This document shows, one piece after another, positions 33,791 to 43,707 of a stretch of DNA of 64,000 nucleotides; the stretch's first letter is position 1, and every line of letters begins with the position of its first letter. Under the pieces are notes generated by a model that did no database searches, was not told the origin of the DNA, and worked only from the letters and a program-made list of their open reading frames with translations. Source of the stretch: Rhabdophis nuchalis (lineage: Eukaryota; Chordata; Lepidosauria; Squamata; Natricidae); contig CM077643.1 in NCBI GenBank assembly GCA_039707465.1, positions 322,963,919 to 323,027,918 of the forward strand. The letters are read 5' to 3'. Made by a program: the position numbers and the translations under genes.

Positions 33791-34204
33791 CTCAACAACT
33801 CCTGCACTTCATCTTGGAATTATGTTGACATCTGGCTGTTTTATGCATTAAGGCTACTACTGTTCTTGCAGAGCTGAATAGGCAGACTATGAAACTGCAG
33901 CAGGGAAGAAAATAATGAAACTACAATATTTGAAAAGAGAAGGAGAACACGACATAATCCCCCAACATTTAGCTTTTCAAAATTCTCCAGGAGAGTTCAG
34001 ACAACAGGAAGTAGTTTGAGACACAGGAAAATGGAATAGTCAAGGTCTGCATTGCCTAAAGAGAAGTGAATTAAATACTTGCCTGCTTAAACCCACTGCA
34101 GACATTGTATTAGATGGGAGGGGATGTGGATGGGAGATTGAACAGGAGAGATAACTTCACATATTCTTTCTGTCAATAATTTCCCAATAACAAAACCATT
34201 GCAC

Positions 34205-34660
34205 CCTTTCTATCTTGATGCTGTTCAGGCATGTGGAACCTGCAGATCCTGGTCTCGTAGCAAAGAAAGACTCCAACATTTGTAGTGAAAGGTATAGTTT
34301 TACTAAAAGCCAAGTGGATTACAGTAAAACAAAGTCAGAACCAATTTCCCCAGTTAACTTCTCCTGTCCAATTCCTTCCCAGTTCCTCCCCTTGATAGTC
34401 CTTATTGTCTAATTATATTTGAACACATTGTTTTGGTAACCATCTTTTCAATGAAGGGTTGGCTAGCCATTCCAATCCCAGGGCTTTGACCTTGAGATGG
34501 TGATTTCTGGAAGGCACAATTAGTAGTTACTTCCCCCTTCTGTCCAGCTCCTTCCCCCCAAAGTCCATGGGAGATGGGCAGCTAGCAAATGGGAAGCTCA
34601 GTTTAGGATGGCAGTTCTGTCAGTTGACTAGTTAGGCATAGATCTTCAGTGGATCCAACA
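34205..34660 (-). mobile_element. Possible LTR or other interspersed repeat, unclassified
   Basis: The sequence reminds me of a squamate LTR read in antisense (TAGTTTTACTAAAAGCC, CCAGTTCCTCCCCTTGATAG, GGTAACCATCTTTTC). I cannot see clean termini or a target duplication. Confidence 0.3.
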
Positions 34661-34678
34661 GCCTATTCCAGGGGTCTG

Positions 34679-34803
34679 CAAAGTCGGCTCTTTTAAGACT
34701 GGTGGACTTCAACTCCCAGAATTCCCCAGCCAGCTATGCTGGCTGGGGAACTCTGGGAGTTGAAGTCCACCAGTCTTAAAAGAGCCGACTTTGCAGACCC
34801 CTG
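34679..34803. mobile_element. Near-perfect palindromic hAT MITE with 8-bp target duplication
   Basis: 125 bp, made of two 61-bp arms around the centre TAT, differing at one position. Termini CAGGGGTCTGCAAAG and CTTTGCAGACCCCTG. GCCTATTC flanks it exactly (34671-34678 and 34804-34811). The whole element folds into one hairpin. Confidence 0.93.
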
Positions 34804-34833
34804 GCCTATTCTGTCTTTTTCAGCCCTGGCACT

Positions 34834-34896
34834 TTAAGATGGGTGGATTTCAACTCCCAGAATTCCCAGCCAGCACATGGGAATTCTGGGAGTAGA
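34834..34896. mobile_element. Degenerate copy of the palindromic MITE core
   Basis: The arms TTTCAACTCCCAGAATTCCC and GGGAATTCTGGGAGT around CAGCCAGCACAT match the inner part of the element at 34679. Confidence 0.6.
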
Positions 34897-34936
34897 TCAT
34901 GTCTGATCTACTTCAACAGTTCTGTTTCTATTATGT

Positions 34937-35070
34937 CAGGGATGTCAAACTCACGACTCATAGTCCAGATGTGTCACGCGCTGGCCACGCCTTTCCTGAG
35001 TTTAGCAAAGGGGAGAAAGTTGTGATACATCATGTGACAACAACGTGATGCTGTGAGTTTGATACCCCAG
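34937..35070. mobile_element. Short hAT MITE with 8-bp target duplication
   Basis: Termini CAGGGATGTCAAACTCAC and GTGAGTTTGATACCCCAG are inverted. Flanks TATTATGT (34929-34936) and CATTATGT (35071-35078) differ at one base. 134 bp, non-coding. Confidence 0.88.
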
Positions 35071-35078
35071 CATTATGT

Positions 35079-36186
35079 GATAGGTAGGGACATCAACTAA
35101 ATTTTTTTTGCCTTTCATTAAGCCATTCCTGAGTTTTGGAAAGAGGCCTCTAACCCCATTTGAAGGTGAGGGACAAACCTAACAACTTCTACATGCAAGG
35201 AGGTTGCCAGTGAATCATAGTCCTTTCACATCCACAGCTAAACACACACACAAATATACACAATATCATTTGAAGGTAATACTGGCTGCACACAAACAAA
35301 ACCCTATAGATTTTTTTTTTTAAAAATCAGATCAGTGTGTAGCAAGATTTTAAAATTCAGCATTTCTCTTCCTGCAGATGACACTAATAAAGTTAGCTTT
35401 CTTCTATGCAATTTAGAAGATAACCTTTTACAAACAGCCCTGTAATAATCTCTGAATGGCAGTCAGAGTGCTCTACAGGTTAAGAGGTGTAAACTTCATT
35501 GATTTGGGTAATTTACCTGAGATTAATAACTGTAACTCAAGATTCTTCCAGGGAATGAATAACCAGCTGAGAAGAGTTGATGAACCAAAGTACAGTCAAG
35601 GATCATTAAACTGGGCTTGTCATTAATTTCAAGAAAATGTCCTGTGCCCAGATCAGAGGATCTACTATATAGTGCCAGTGAAAAATAACATGTGCACATG
35701 GCGTTTTTAAAAGTGGTAATATAGCTTTAATTTCTAACTGAAATTAAATTGCTGAAATATCCCATAACATATAAGTTACTTTACAACTGAAACTGAAGAC
35801 ATGTTTAATGTATATTTCAAATTACAGTTGTAATTTCTCAAAGACATTTCCCCAAATAGGTTGGGTTCCATCATATTACAATCTCTCCAATCTATCCTAC
35901 AATGCATTTTACAACGTCCTGCAAAACCAACTTAGTTCTTTCTTTGGTTCTATTCAGCTGCAAGATACGAAACTGCTTTCAAAAACTTGCTACTGTTGGT
36001 TGACTGAATATGAATTGCAAAGTGAGAAATGATGGTGTGTCAGGCAAGCAATCTTACCAATGTGAAAGGAAACCACTGAAGTATTCATGCTACTGCATGT
36101 TTTTCTACTGCATAGTTTACTCAAAGTAGATGTGTAAGAAAAATAGATTTTTCAGGGTTCCAAAGCACCTGAAGATTTTTGCTGGT
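35079..36186. other. No gene recognised
   Basis: AT-rich. The open frame near 35808-36032 has no recognisable domain. Confidence 0.45.
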
Positions 36187-36521
36187 TAAAGGTAAAGGTA
36201 AATGTTCTAGTCATTCCCGACTCTAGGGAGCAGTGCTCATCTCCGTTTCAAAGCCAAAGAGCCAGCACTGTCTGAAGATGTCTCCGTGGTCATGTGGCCG
36301 GCATGACTAAATGCCGATGGTGCACGGAAGACTGTTACCTTCCCACCAAAGGTGGTCGCTATTTTTCTACTTGCATTTTTATGTGCTTTCAAACTGCTAG
36401 GTTGGCAGAAGCTGATGCAAGTAACAGGAGCTTACTCTGTTACGCAGTGTTAGGGATTTGAACTACCGAACTGCCGACCTTTCTGATTTATAGTGTCTTA
36501 GCCACTGAACCACTGCATCCC
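36187..36521 (-). mobile_element. Third type of tRNA-derived SINE with (TTTACC)n tail
   Basis: On the minus strand it begins GGGATGCAGTGGTTCAGTGG with the tRNA-like A-box region GTGGCTAAGACAC and a B box GGTAGTTCAAATCCC, continues through GCCAACCTAGCAGTTTG and CATGCCGGCCACATGAC, and ends in TTTACCTTTACCTTTAACC. Copies also lie at 42690 (plus) and 53023 (minus). I do not recognise a family name. Confidence 0.82.
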
Positions 36522-36636
36522 TTTTTTGCTGGTTACCACATGCCAAATAACCAGCCTTTGTCTGATGGAGGAACATATTGTAGGTGTAAAGAAGTATTTT
36601 CTTATGGGAAGATTCCTGTATGCAAAAATACTAGTG

Positions 36637-36817
36637 CAGTGACCCCCAACCTTTTGGGTACCAAGGACTGGTTCTGTGAAGAGATGTTTTTTCCATGGAA
36701 TGGAGGGGGCATGCACTGTCTGCATCCCGTGGATGGAGCTTTGCTTGTTTTCACGGCCCAATTTCTGGCATGCTGTGGTCCGATGTTGGTCCATGGATGG
36801 AGAGGTGGGGATCCCTG
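36637..36817. mobile_element. hAT MITE with 8-bp target duplication
   Basis: Starts CAGTGACCCCCAACCTTTTG and ends GAGGTGGGGATCCCTG. Flanks TACTAGTG (36629-36636) and CCCTAGTG (36818-36825) agree at 6 of 8 bases. 181 bp. Termini resemble those of 8350-9131. Confidence 0.82.
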
Positions 36818-37067
36818 CCCTAGTGGTTATTTGTGTGCAAATGTGTGTGCATTTGATACTCTGAAATACTAGAATGTATGTATCTGTATCTGTATGGTGT
36901 GTACATGGTAAAAGACATTTTTAGGGATGAGAGCAGATTTTTGAACAAACACAAAAAAACCCAGGTGAAATAAAGAGCTGCATAATAATCTATTCCAAAT
37001 TTTTCTGTACCAAATGGTATACATTTTTGGAATTCTTTGTCCTCAAATGACATAGGAATGCTTTAAA

Positions 37068-37593
37068 TCTATATAAATAAAAATGTAACAAGAGTTTGTT
37101 CAAAACCGCTAATCTCCGAAAGTACTGCACCGATCGCTTCCAAATTTTCACACAACGTTCCTTTGAAATACAGCACCAATGATATATATATAGATTGTGT
37201 AGATGTCACACCTGTGCCAGGTACATGCAATGGAAATGTAAAAAATTCTAAAAAAGGTAGGTAGATGGGTACACAGAGAGCAGTGGGCCACAGGTATTAT
37301 GTCATCCTTTATGGCATAAAATACTCTGAGGGAGAAATACAGTAGGTAGGTAGGTAGGTAGGTAGGTAGGTAGGTAGGTAGGTAGGTTGGTAGGTTGGTA
37401 GGTTGGTAGGTTGGTAGGTTGGTAGATAGGTAGAGGGAGAGAGAGGGAGAGAGAGAGATACAGTAGGTAGGTAGGTTGGGGTTATACGGTGGTTGTGTGT
37501 ACATGTTTGTATGTGCAGGTGTAGATCTACACACAGATTGGTTGGCCATTTAACCAGCCTGGGCCACAGCAACGCGTGGCCGGGAATGGCTAG
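37068..37593 (+). mobile_element. Helitron-like element 1
   Basis: It begins TCTATATAAATAAAAATG after an A, contains the usual 5' Helitron-type sequence (CCGAAAGTACTGCACCGATC), and ends with hairpin GGCCAC-N8-GTGGCC (about 37562-37580) ten bases before the terminal CTAG (37590-37593). TC...CTRR ends, a subterminal hairpin and the absence of a target duplication are the Helitron hallmarks. Non-autonomous; it holds a GTAG microsatellite and no Rep/helicase ORF. Confidence 0.8.
37342..37480. repeat. (GTAG)n/(GTTG) microsatellite inside Helitron 1
   Basis: GGTAGGTAGGTA units pass into GGTAGGTTGGTAGG units, interrupted by a GA-rich stretch. Confidence 0.95.
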
Positions 37594-38095
37594 TCTATAT
37601 ATATAGATGAAATCTCCAGAACTGTAAAGCCTACGAACTTGAAATTTGGCATGTATGTTCCTCTTGGCTTCTAAGTGCTCACTAAGAAAGGATTTTTTGA
37701 AATGACCATCAGATAATTAGTATTTCTTATATTATTTTTAACATGCTTTGATGCTAAAGAGTTAGATGTTCTAATCCCCCTCCCCACTTGAAAAGAACTC
37801 TGTTCCAACTGCCACTTGGGCATGGGTGTGGATGTGCGCGTGGCCAGTGCATGACTCATCTGGCCTGTGGGCTGGGAGCTTAGACATTCTACTCCCTCTC
37901 CCCACCTGAAAAACGCTCTGATGCTAAGGAGTTAGACTGAGGGAGAGAAGGGGATAACATAGGAGAGGCCTCTGTGGGACAAACCTGAGGGAGAGAAGGG
38001 GAGAGGAAAGGCCAATCATTAATTTTCAAGCTGTCAGTGTTGATTTATCAAGCCTGATCACATAGTTTCATAGCGGAGCACAGGTATCCAGCTAG
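37594..38095 (+). mobile_element. Helitron-like element 2, abutting element 1
   Basis: It starts TCTATATATATAGATG directly after the CTAG of element 1 and ends GGTATCCAGCTAG, followed by T. Internal GAACTTGAAATTTGGCATGT is typical of Helitron 5' regions. The pair occupies a single A/T target (A37067, T38096). No coding capacity. Confidence 0.78.
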
Positions 38096-38727
38096 TAATA
38101 ATATAAATGGTTTCTAGGGTGAAAAATGTAACATGCTTATAATTTGAGATTCCCAAGAGGAAGAGAAATAGTCTGTGGAAAGACTACTTGGAATAAAAAA
38201 GATTAAACACAAATCTCATGCTGCTGTTCCTCCTCTCAGAATGTTCTCTCTTCAAATCTATTTTTTCTTAGCTATAAAGATTTAAAAATCTATCCTTGCT
38301 GTGCTGTTAGGTTGCTCCCTAATAGGCATAATACAAATAAATTTCTCTCCACCTTTTCCTTCTGTTTTCAGCTAATTTCCTTTCCTTCTTATCGCTATAT
38401 CTTTCCTCTTTGTGCAAAAAGGAAGTGGTGAAATTCAAGATCAACTTTCCCCATCTAGAACTCTTTCTTTATTCAAGGATTGTAATTCTTATCATTACTA
38501 GCCAGCATGACTACATTGGCTGAAAATAATATGAGTTATGGTTCTATTCTACATCCACAACACAACAATTCAATGTATTTTAAGAAAGCTGAAGTAAATC
38601 CTGAACAAGGTTTTGTTTTCAAAGCTTGATGGCTGCTTAGCATTATTATGATTGTTGTAGATGTAGAACTGAAGCTGAGAAAATTGTGCTTTGTTTGAAG
38701 CCACCTATGGCTGAACCAGATGACATC
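38096..38727. other. No gene recognised
   Basis: AT-rich DNA between the Helitron pair and a microsatellite. Confidence 0.45.
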
Positions 38728-38790
38728 ATTCTATTCTATTCTATTCTATTCTATTCTAGTCTAGTCTAGTCTAGTCTAGTCTAGTTTAGT
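38728..38790. repeat. (ATTCT)n passing into (AGTCT)n
   Basis: Two pentanucleotide blocks that differ by one base. ATTCT is the tail unit of the LINE at 54528, but no LINE body is seen next to this array. Confidence 0.93.
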
Positions 38791-38813
38791 CCCAGAATAA
38801 GCAGGTTATAGGT

Positions 38814-39932
38814 TAGTGATGGCGAACCTTTTTAGGCTTGCGTGCCATAAGGTGGGGAGCACAGGGGGGTCGTGTGCTGGGGTGCCACACCCATAAAGCA
38901 ATGCGCAACCCCCAGTGCGCATGAACACACTACAGATTTCCCCCCCATCTTTTACATGCTCTTTTTGCCCTCCCTAAGCTCCAGAGGCTTTATAGGAGCC
39001 TGGGGAGGGCGAAAAGAGCCTCCCTCTCCCCCCCCCCCCAGGCCCTCCGGAGGCTTCATGAACTTCCCTGGAGCACTCAAAATGACGCTGCAAGCAATCG
39101 GAGGTCACTTCCATTTTCGGCGGCGCATCATTTTGAGTGCTCCGGAAGCTTTAGGGAAACCCCCTGAAGGTCGCTGAAGCCTCTGGAGGGCCTCCAGAGG
39201 GACTGGGAAGCCCCCGAAGCACTCAAAATGATGTGCCACCGAAACTGTAAGTGACCTCCGATTTGCTTGCAGCATCATTTTGAGTGGTCCAGAGATTTAA
39301 GGGAAGCCTCCTGAAGGTTGGTGAAGCCTCCGGAGCACTCAAAATGATGCTGCAAGCAAATTGGAGGTCACTTACGGTTTTGGCGGTGCATCATTTTGAG
39401 TGCTCCAGAGGCTTCCCAGGCCCTCCGGAGGCCCTCCGGAGGCTTCAGCAACCTTCAGGAGGCTTCCCTGAAGCCTCCGGAGTGCTCAAAATGATGCGCC
39501 ACCAAAACCGGAAGTGACCTCCAATTGTTTGCAGCGTCATTTTGAGCGCTCCGGAGACTTCAGGGAAGCCTCCTGAAGGTATCTGAAGCCTCCGGAGAGC
39601 CTCCGGAGGGCCTGGGAAGCTTCCGGAGCACTCAAAATGATGCACTGCCAAAACTGGAAGTGACCTCCGATTGCTTGCAGCGTCCATTTGAGCGCTCCGG
39701 AGACTTCAGGGAAGTTCATCAAGCCTCTGGAGGGCCTTTGGGGGGCGAGGGGGGGTTTCTTTTCACCCTCCCCAGGCTCCAAAGGCTTCATAGGGTTAAA
39801 AAAGCATGAAGAAATTCAGCTGGCCAGTGCGCGCATGTGTGCTGGCCAGCTGACAGGGCATTGCCTCGCGTGGCCTGACAAATGGCTCCGCGTACCACCT
39901 GTGGCACGCATGCCATAGGTTCACCATCACTG
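38814..39932. mobile_element. hAT element (CAGTGATGGC family) swollen by an internal repeat array
   Basis: The ends TAGTGATGGCGAACCTTTTT and ATAGGTTCACCATCACTG match the 31148 and 12262 copies. TTATAGGT flanks it exactly (38806-38813 and 39933-39940). Its 1119 bp contrast with ~275 bp in the other copies, because the middle (about 39050-39720) holds several copies of a motif read in both orientations: GAGCACTCAAAATGA and TCATTTTGAGTGCTCC with AAGTGACCTCC or GGAGGTCACTT between. Confidence 0.9.
39050..39720. repeat. Array of alternating inverted repeats inside a hAT element
   Basis: CACTCAAAATGA or its complement occurs about nine times, alternating in direction, separated by GC-rich GCCTCCGGAGG-type palindromes. 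The spacing is irregular, roughly 60-130 bp. Confidence 0.85.
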
Positions 39933-39940
39933 TTATAGGT

Positions 39941-40315
39941 GAAGGAACATAATAAATACAAACCAGTACTAGAGAATATGTAGTTCAGAGTTGAACTGTT
40001 ATGTTGTTGATACTTTCTGAACTTGGTTGTTTGATTATAGACTTTTTATTACTAAACTGGAGATATGATCCACATGAAATGGCAATGCATTGCAATATGC
40101 TATGCAGAAAATCAAATAAACATTCACAATGACAATGTGATACAGGACTCAAGATACTGGAACATGAATTCTCTTGATCAGAAAGTACCCAGAAAGTGTG
40201 TGAGTAAAACAAGTGCCCACAGTATAACTGCATTAAAGCCCAAATCATAGCCAGCTGCTGAACCCGATGCAAAAGGAAAGCTTTAACACTACAAATATAC
40301 TCTACACCACTAGTA
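39941..40315. other. Unassigned; possibly more 5' Bov-B sequence
   Basis: It lies directly upstream of recognisable Bov-B endonuclease sequence, but no protein match is visible here. Confidence 0.35.
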
Positions 40316-40993
40316 TATGAAATGTCAGAAGCATAATTCAAGGCAAACTCGATGCTGTCAAAGCAGAAATGTCAAGACTGAACTCCAGTATTCCCGGAAT
40401 CAGTGAACCAAAATAAGTCACTTCACATCAGAAGTGCATCAGCTGTTTTACTCCAGACCAAAAAAAAAAAAATCCTCAAAGAAATAGTGTAGCTATCCCT
40501 GGTAACAAAAGGGTGTCAAACGTATTGTGCAGTTACAACCCTCAAATGATAGAATTATTATAATTTGAATCCAATGAGCGATGCAATTAAACTGAGTATA
40601 AAATTGGGAAGGACAAAATATTGATTTAAGAAAATCATAAAAACCAAGGCTACTCTCTCATTTTGATGCCTTTCCATGTTTTACAATATTTAGAAGCTCA
40701 TGAAGTGAAATGACGCATCAGCTGTTTTACTCCAGACCAAAAAAAAAAAAATCCTCAAAGAAATAGTGTAGCTATCCCTGGTAACAAAAGGGTGTCAAAC
40801 GTATTGTGCAGTTACAACCCTCAAATGATAGAATTATTATAATTTGAATCCAATGAGCGATGCAATTAAACTGAGTATAAAATTGGGAAGGACAAAATAT
40901 TGATTTAAGAAAATCATAAAAACCAAGGCTACTCTCTCATTTTGATGCCTTTCCATGTTTTACAATATTTAGAAGCTCATGAAGTGAAATGAC
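40316..40993 (+). mobile_element. Decayed RTE/Bov-B LINE endonuclease fragment with a 279-bp tandem duplication
   Basis: Conceptual translation near 40325-40425 gives IIQGKLDAVKAEMSRLN and GISEPK, matching the RTE/Bov-B endonuclease N-terminus (the usual pattern is K.D.V..EM.R.N...LGISE.KW). Further on, NSVAIPGNKRVSNVL corresponds to the NGVAIIVNKRV segment. Several stops. Positions 40436-40714 are repeated as 40715-40993. Confidence 0.75.
40436..40993. repeat. Exact 279-bp tandem duplication
   Basis: Unit 1 (40436-40714) and unit 2 (40715-40993) agree at every position I compared, including the length of the A run. The surrounding Bov-B relic is heavily decayed, so the duplication is far younger than the element. 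Confidence 0.92.
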
Positions 40994-41023
40994 GTATCAG
41001 TTGATGGTGGTCAACTTATCAAG

Positions 41024-41184
41024 TGTCCCAAAGGTGCTTTTTCCAGGGGCAACTGGACAGCTCTGAAGCTGAAGAAGCTTCTTGGAAGAGAAGCGAAACG
41101 TCTTCAAAGAAAAACCAGAAAGTCCAGTTGCCTCTTGAGAAAGCACCTTTCTCAACCTGGATGATTGAGAATCTCCATAGACAT
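41024..41184 (+). mobile_element. Unclassified ~160-bp element with terminal inverted arms and 13-bp flanking repeat
   Basis: The arms AAAGGTGCTTTTTCCAGGGG and CTTGAGAAAGCACCTTT, with CAACTGGAC/GTCCAGTTG inside, are inverted repeats about 29 bp long, enclosing GAAGAAGCTTCTTGGAAGAG. TCAACTTATCAAG flanks it at 41011-41023 and 41185-41197. The core sequence is familiar from vertebrate genomes, but I cannot name the family. Confidence 0.55.
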
Positions 41185-41197
41185 TCAACTTATCAAG

Positions 41198-41534
41198 GTT
41201 ATCACAATAGGGATGGTGAACAAATAGTGTGATATAACTGTGGGTTAACATCATATACCTAGACAAAGCAGCAGGAAACTGACTGTACGACTGCAACCAT
41301 CATCTTAACTTTTTTTTTTTTTACTTCTGCTCCTTCCATCAGGAAAGCCTTGTCTTAGGAGTCAGGAAATGGAACAAACCATCTTTTCAGATCTACAGAA
41401 CACAATCAGGGCATATAGTTCTACAGCTGCAACAGTGCAGAATAAAATGTAGGTTCATTTTGGTTTCAAAGAAGCCAGAGCAGAACCAGAGAAAAACCAA
41501 TTCACCAAAATTGTACAGATAGACTATAACTGGC
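41198..41534. other. No gene recognised
   Basis: Unassigned AT-rich DNA with a T-run near 41311-41322. Confidence 0.45.
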
Positions 41535-41775
41535 ACTCAAATTTCTGTTCTTAAGCAAAACATGTTTTAACAGAGTTTTGTCCCATTTTACGACCTTTCT
41601 TGCCACAGTTGTTAAGTGAATCACTGCCGTTGATACGTTAGTAACTTGGCTGTTAAGTGAATCTGGCTCCCCCATTGACTTTGCTTGGCAAAAGTTTGCA
41701 CAAGGGGATCACATGGCCTTGGGACACAGCAAGGGTTATACGTATGATGAACTGTGGGACGCTAAGATGCTGAAC

Positions 41776-42690
41776 ATGTAAGAACATAAGAACAGCCTTG
41801 CTGGAACAGGCCACAGCCCATCCAGTCCAGCATTCTGTCTCACACAGTGGCTCCCCATTTGCTTCAGGGTGTTCCCAAGCAGATGTCTTCACCTGCTTAT
41901 GATTCCCTGCAAATGGCATTGAGAAATATCTTGCCTATCTCTCCATCACGGAGGGTGTCCTTAGGCATCCATAATGTCCTTAGGCATCCATTGATACCCT
42001 TGTTCTCCATGAACTCATCTAATCCTTTCTTAAAGGTGTCGAGGCTGACAGCTGTCACCACTTCTTCTGGCAGGGAGTTCCATAGACCAGTGATCCTCTG
42101 GGTGAAAAAGTACTTCCTCTTATTTGTTTGAGGTCTAGCTATCAAAAGTTTCATGGAGTGCCCCCTAGTTTTAGTGTTGTGCGATAGGGAAAATAGTTTT
42201 TCCTTTTCTACTTTGTCCACACCGTGCATGATCTTATAGACTTCAATCAGGTCACCTCTCAGGCGCCGTAATTCTAGAGTGAAGAGGCCCAGCCGTTGCA
42301 GCCTCAGATGGTAAGGAAGGTGTTCCAGCCCCCTAATCATTCTGGTTGCCCTCCTCTGCACCTTTTCCATTTCCATAATATCCTTCTGAAGGTATGGTGA
42401 CCAGAACTATACACAATACTCCAGATGGGGCCTCACCATAGATTTATAAAGAGGCAAAATGACACTTGCTGACTTATTTTCTATACCCTTCCTAATGATC
42501 CCTAGCAATGAGTTTGCTTTTTTCACTGCTGCGGCACACTGGGTTGACACCTTCATTGAGCTGTCCACCAGGACACCAAGGTCCCTTTCCTGGTTAGTTG
42601 CAAGGAGTTCAGACCCCATCAGTTTATAGATGTAGTTGGGGTTTTTTGCCCCAACGTGCATCACTCTGCACTTACTAATCAGAAAGGTCA
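41776..42690 (-). pseudogene. CR1 LINE (ATAAGAAC-tail subfamily), RT C-terminal pseudogene
   Basis: The 3' end lies at 41776 (GTAAGAACATAAGAACAG). On the minus strand, 42690 to about 41990 reads [42 protein letters not shown], an in-frame TAG (from CAG) at about 42406, then FWSPY, EKVQRRATRMIRGLE, LRRLRGDLIEVYKIM, RKYFFTQRITGLWN, SLPEEVV. One stop in about 230 codons makes this the best-preserved CR1 frame in the window. It is 5'-truncated, downstream of the RT active site. Confidence 0.9.
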
Positions 42691-43003
42691 ATCAGAAAGG
42701 TCAGCAATTCAGTGGTTTGAATCCCTAGCGCCGCGAAACTGAGTGAGCTCCCATTACCTGTCCCAGCTTCTGCCAACCTAGCAATTCGAAAGCATATAAA
42801 AATGCAAGTAGAAAAAGTAGGAACCACTTTGGTGGGAAGGTAACAGCATTCCATGCACCTTCGGTGTTTAGTCATCCCAGCCCTATTACCACAGAGATGT
42901 TTTCAGACAGCGCTGGCTCTTCGGCTTTGAAATGGAGATGAGCACTGCCCCCTAGAGTCAAGAACGACTAGCACCTATGTGCAAGGGGAACCTTTACCTT
43001 TAT
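42691..43003 (+). mobile_element. tRNA-derived SINE with (TTTACC)n tail, truncated head
   Basis: It reads GAAAGGTCAGCAATTCAGTG, GTTTGAATCCCTAGCG (B box), CCAACCTAGCAATTCG, GGTAACAGCATTCCATGC, and ends GGGGAACCTTTACCTTTATG. Opposite in orientation to 36187 and 53023. The first tRNA bases are missing. Confidence 0.78.
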
Positions 43004-43158
43004 GATGAACCAGTTGCAAGCATCTGAATTTTGATCACGTGATCATGGGAAGGCTACAAAGGTTGTAACTGTGAAAAATGGTCCCAAGTCACTTTTCTCA
43101 GTCCCGTTGTAACTTTGAACAGTCCCTAAATGAACTGCTGTAAGTCAAGGACCATTGG

Positions 43159-43369
43159 ATGGTTCCAAGTTAGCTACAAACTGAGTTGAAATTAACTTAA
43201 GGATTTGTTCTGAAATAAACAGGACCTCTCCATCCTGGATTTGGAGACAATCTGAAAGTAGCAGGGGAGAAATTGGCAAGGACATTGTCTGTTTCCCCCC
43301 CTTCTTTTTCAGACCTGATTGTTGATGTGAAAAATGCCAGTATTTTTTCCCCCTTTCCTGTGGAAGGAA
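43159..43369. other. No gene recognised
   Basis: Short unassigned interval. Confidence 0.4.
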
Positions 43370-43437
43370 TGTAAGCCGCCCAGAGAGTGCTTTCAAAAAC
43401 TATGGGGCGGTATATAAACCTAAATGCTATTGCTATT
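43370..43437 (+). mobile_element. SINE/Bov-B type 3'-end fragment
   Basis: GTAAGCCGCCCAGAG followed by GGGCGGTATATAAACC and AAATGCTATTGCTATTC is the terminal part of a Sauria/Bov-B-tailed element. Confidence 0.6.
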
Positions 43438-43707
43438 CTAACTCCTTGCTCTCAGTCTTTCAACCCAGCAAAAGTGAAGATGAGAACCATGCACCTTTTT
43501 CAGCAGCTTTTGACTCTGAGTGGGTTGTAAACAGTGTCGCCGTGGAAGTGTCCTTCATGTAAAGCAGTGTTTCTTGAAGTATGGCCCTGGAACTGCTGGG
43601 CATCGCTCAAGACCCACTCAAAGGCAACATGATTTGCCAGTCGATGTTGAACAACAAGATTTAAACCCCAAATAGGGGAATTTTAATTTTAAATATTGAA
43701 AACTTAC

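Larger units (their letters stand above)
41535..43158. mobile_element. Mariner-like MITE split by a CR1 and a SINE
   Basis: The left part (41535-41760: CCCATTTTACGACCTTTC, TTGTTAAGTGAATC, GGGGATCACATGGCC) and the right part (43006-43158: GCATCTGAATTTTGATCACG, AAGTCACTTTTCTCAGT, TAAGTCAAGGACCATT) belong to the family at 18365-18754, in opposite orientation. About 1.25 kb of other elements lies between. The terminal inverted repeats are worn. Confidence 0.7.

Noticed and set aside
37342..37430. Possible CRISPR-like array because of regular short repeats
   Set aside because: The repeats are tetranucleotides without spacers, and the DNA is clearly from an animal.
37148..37572. Open frames of repeated LPTY
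   Set aside because: Translation of the GTAG microsatellite inside a Helitron-like element.
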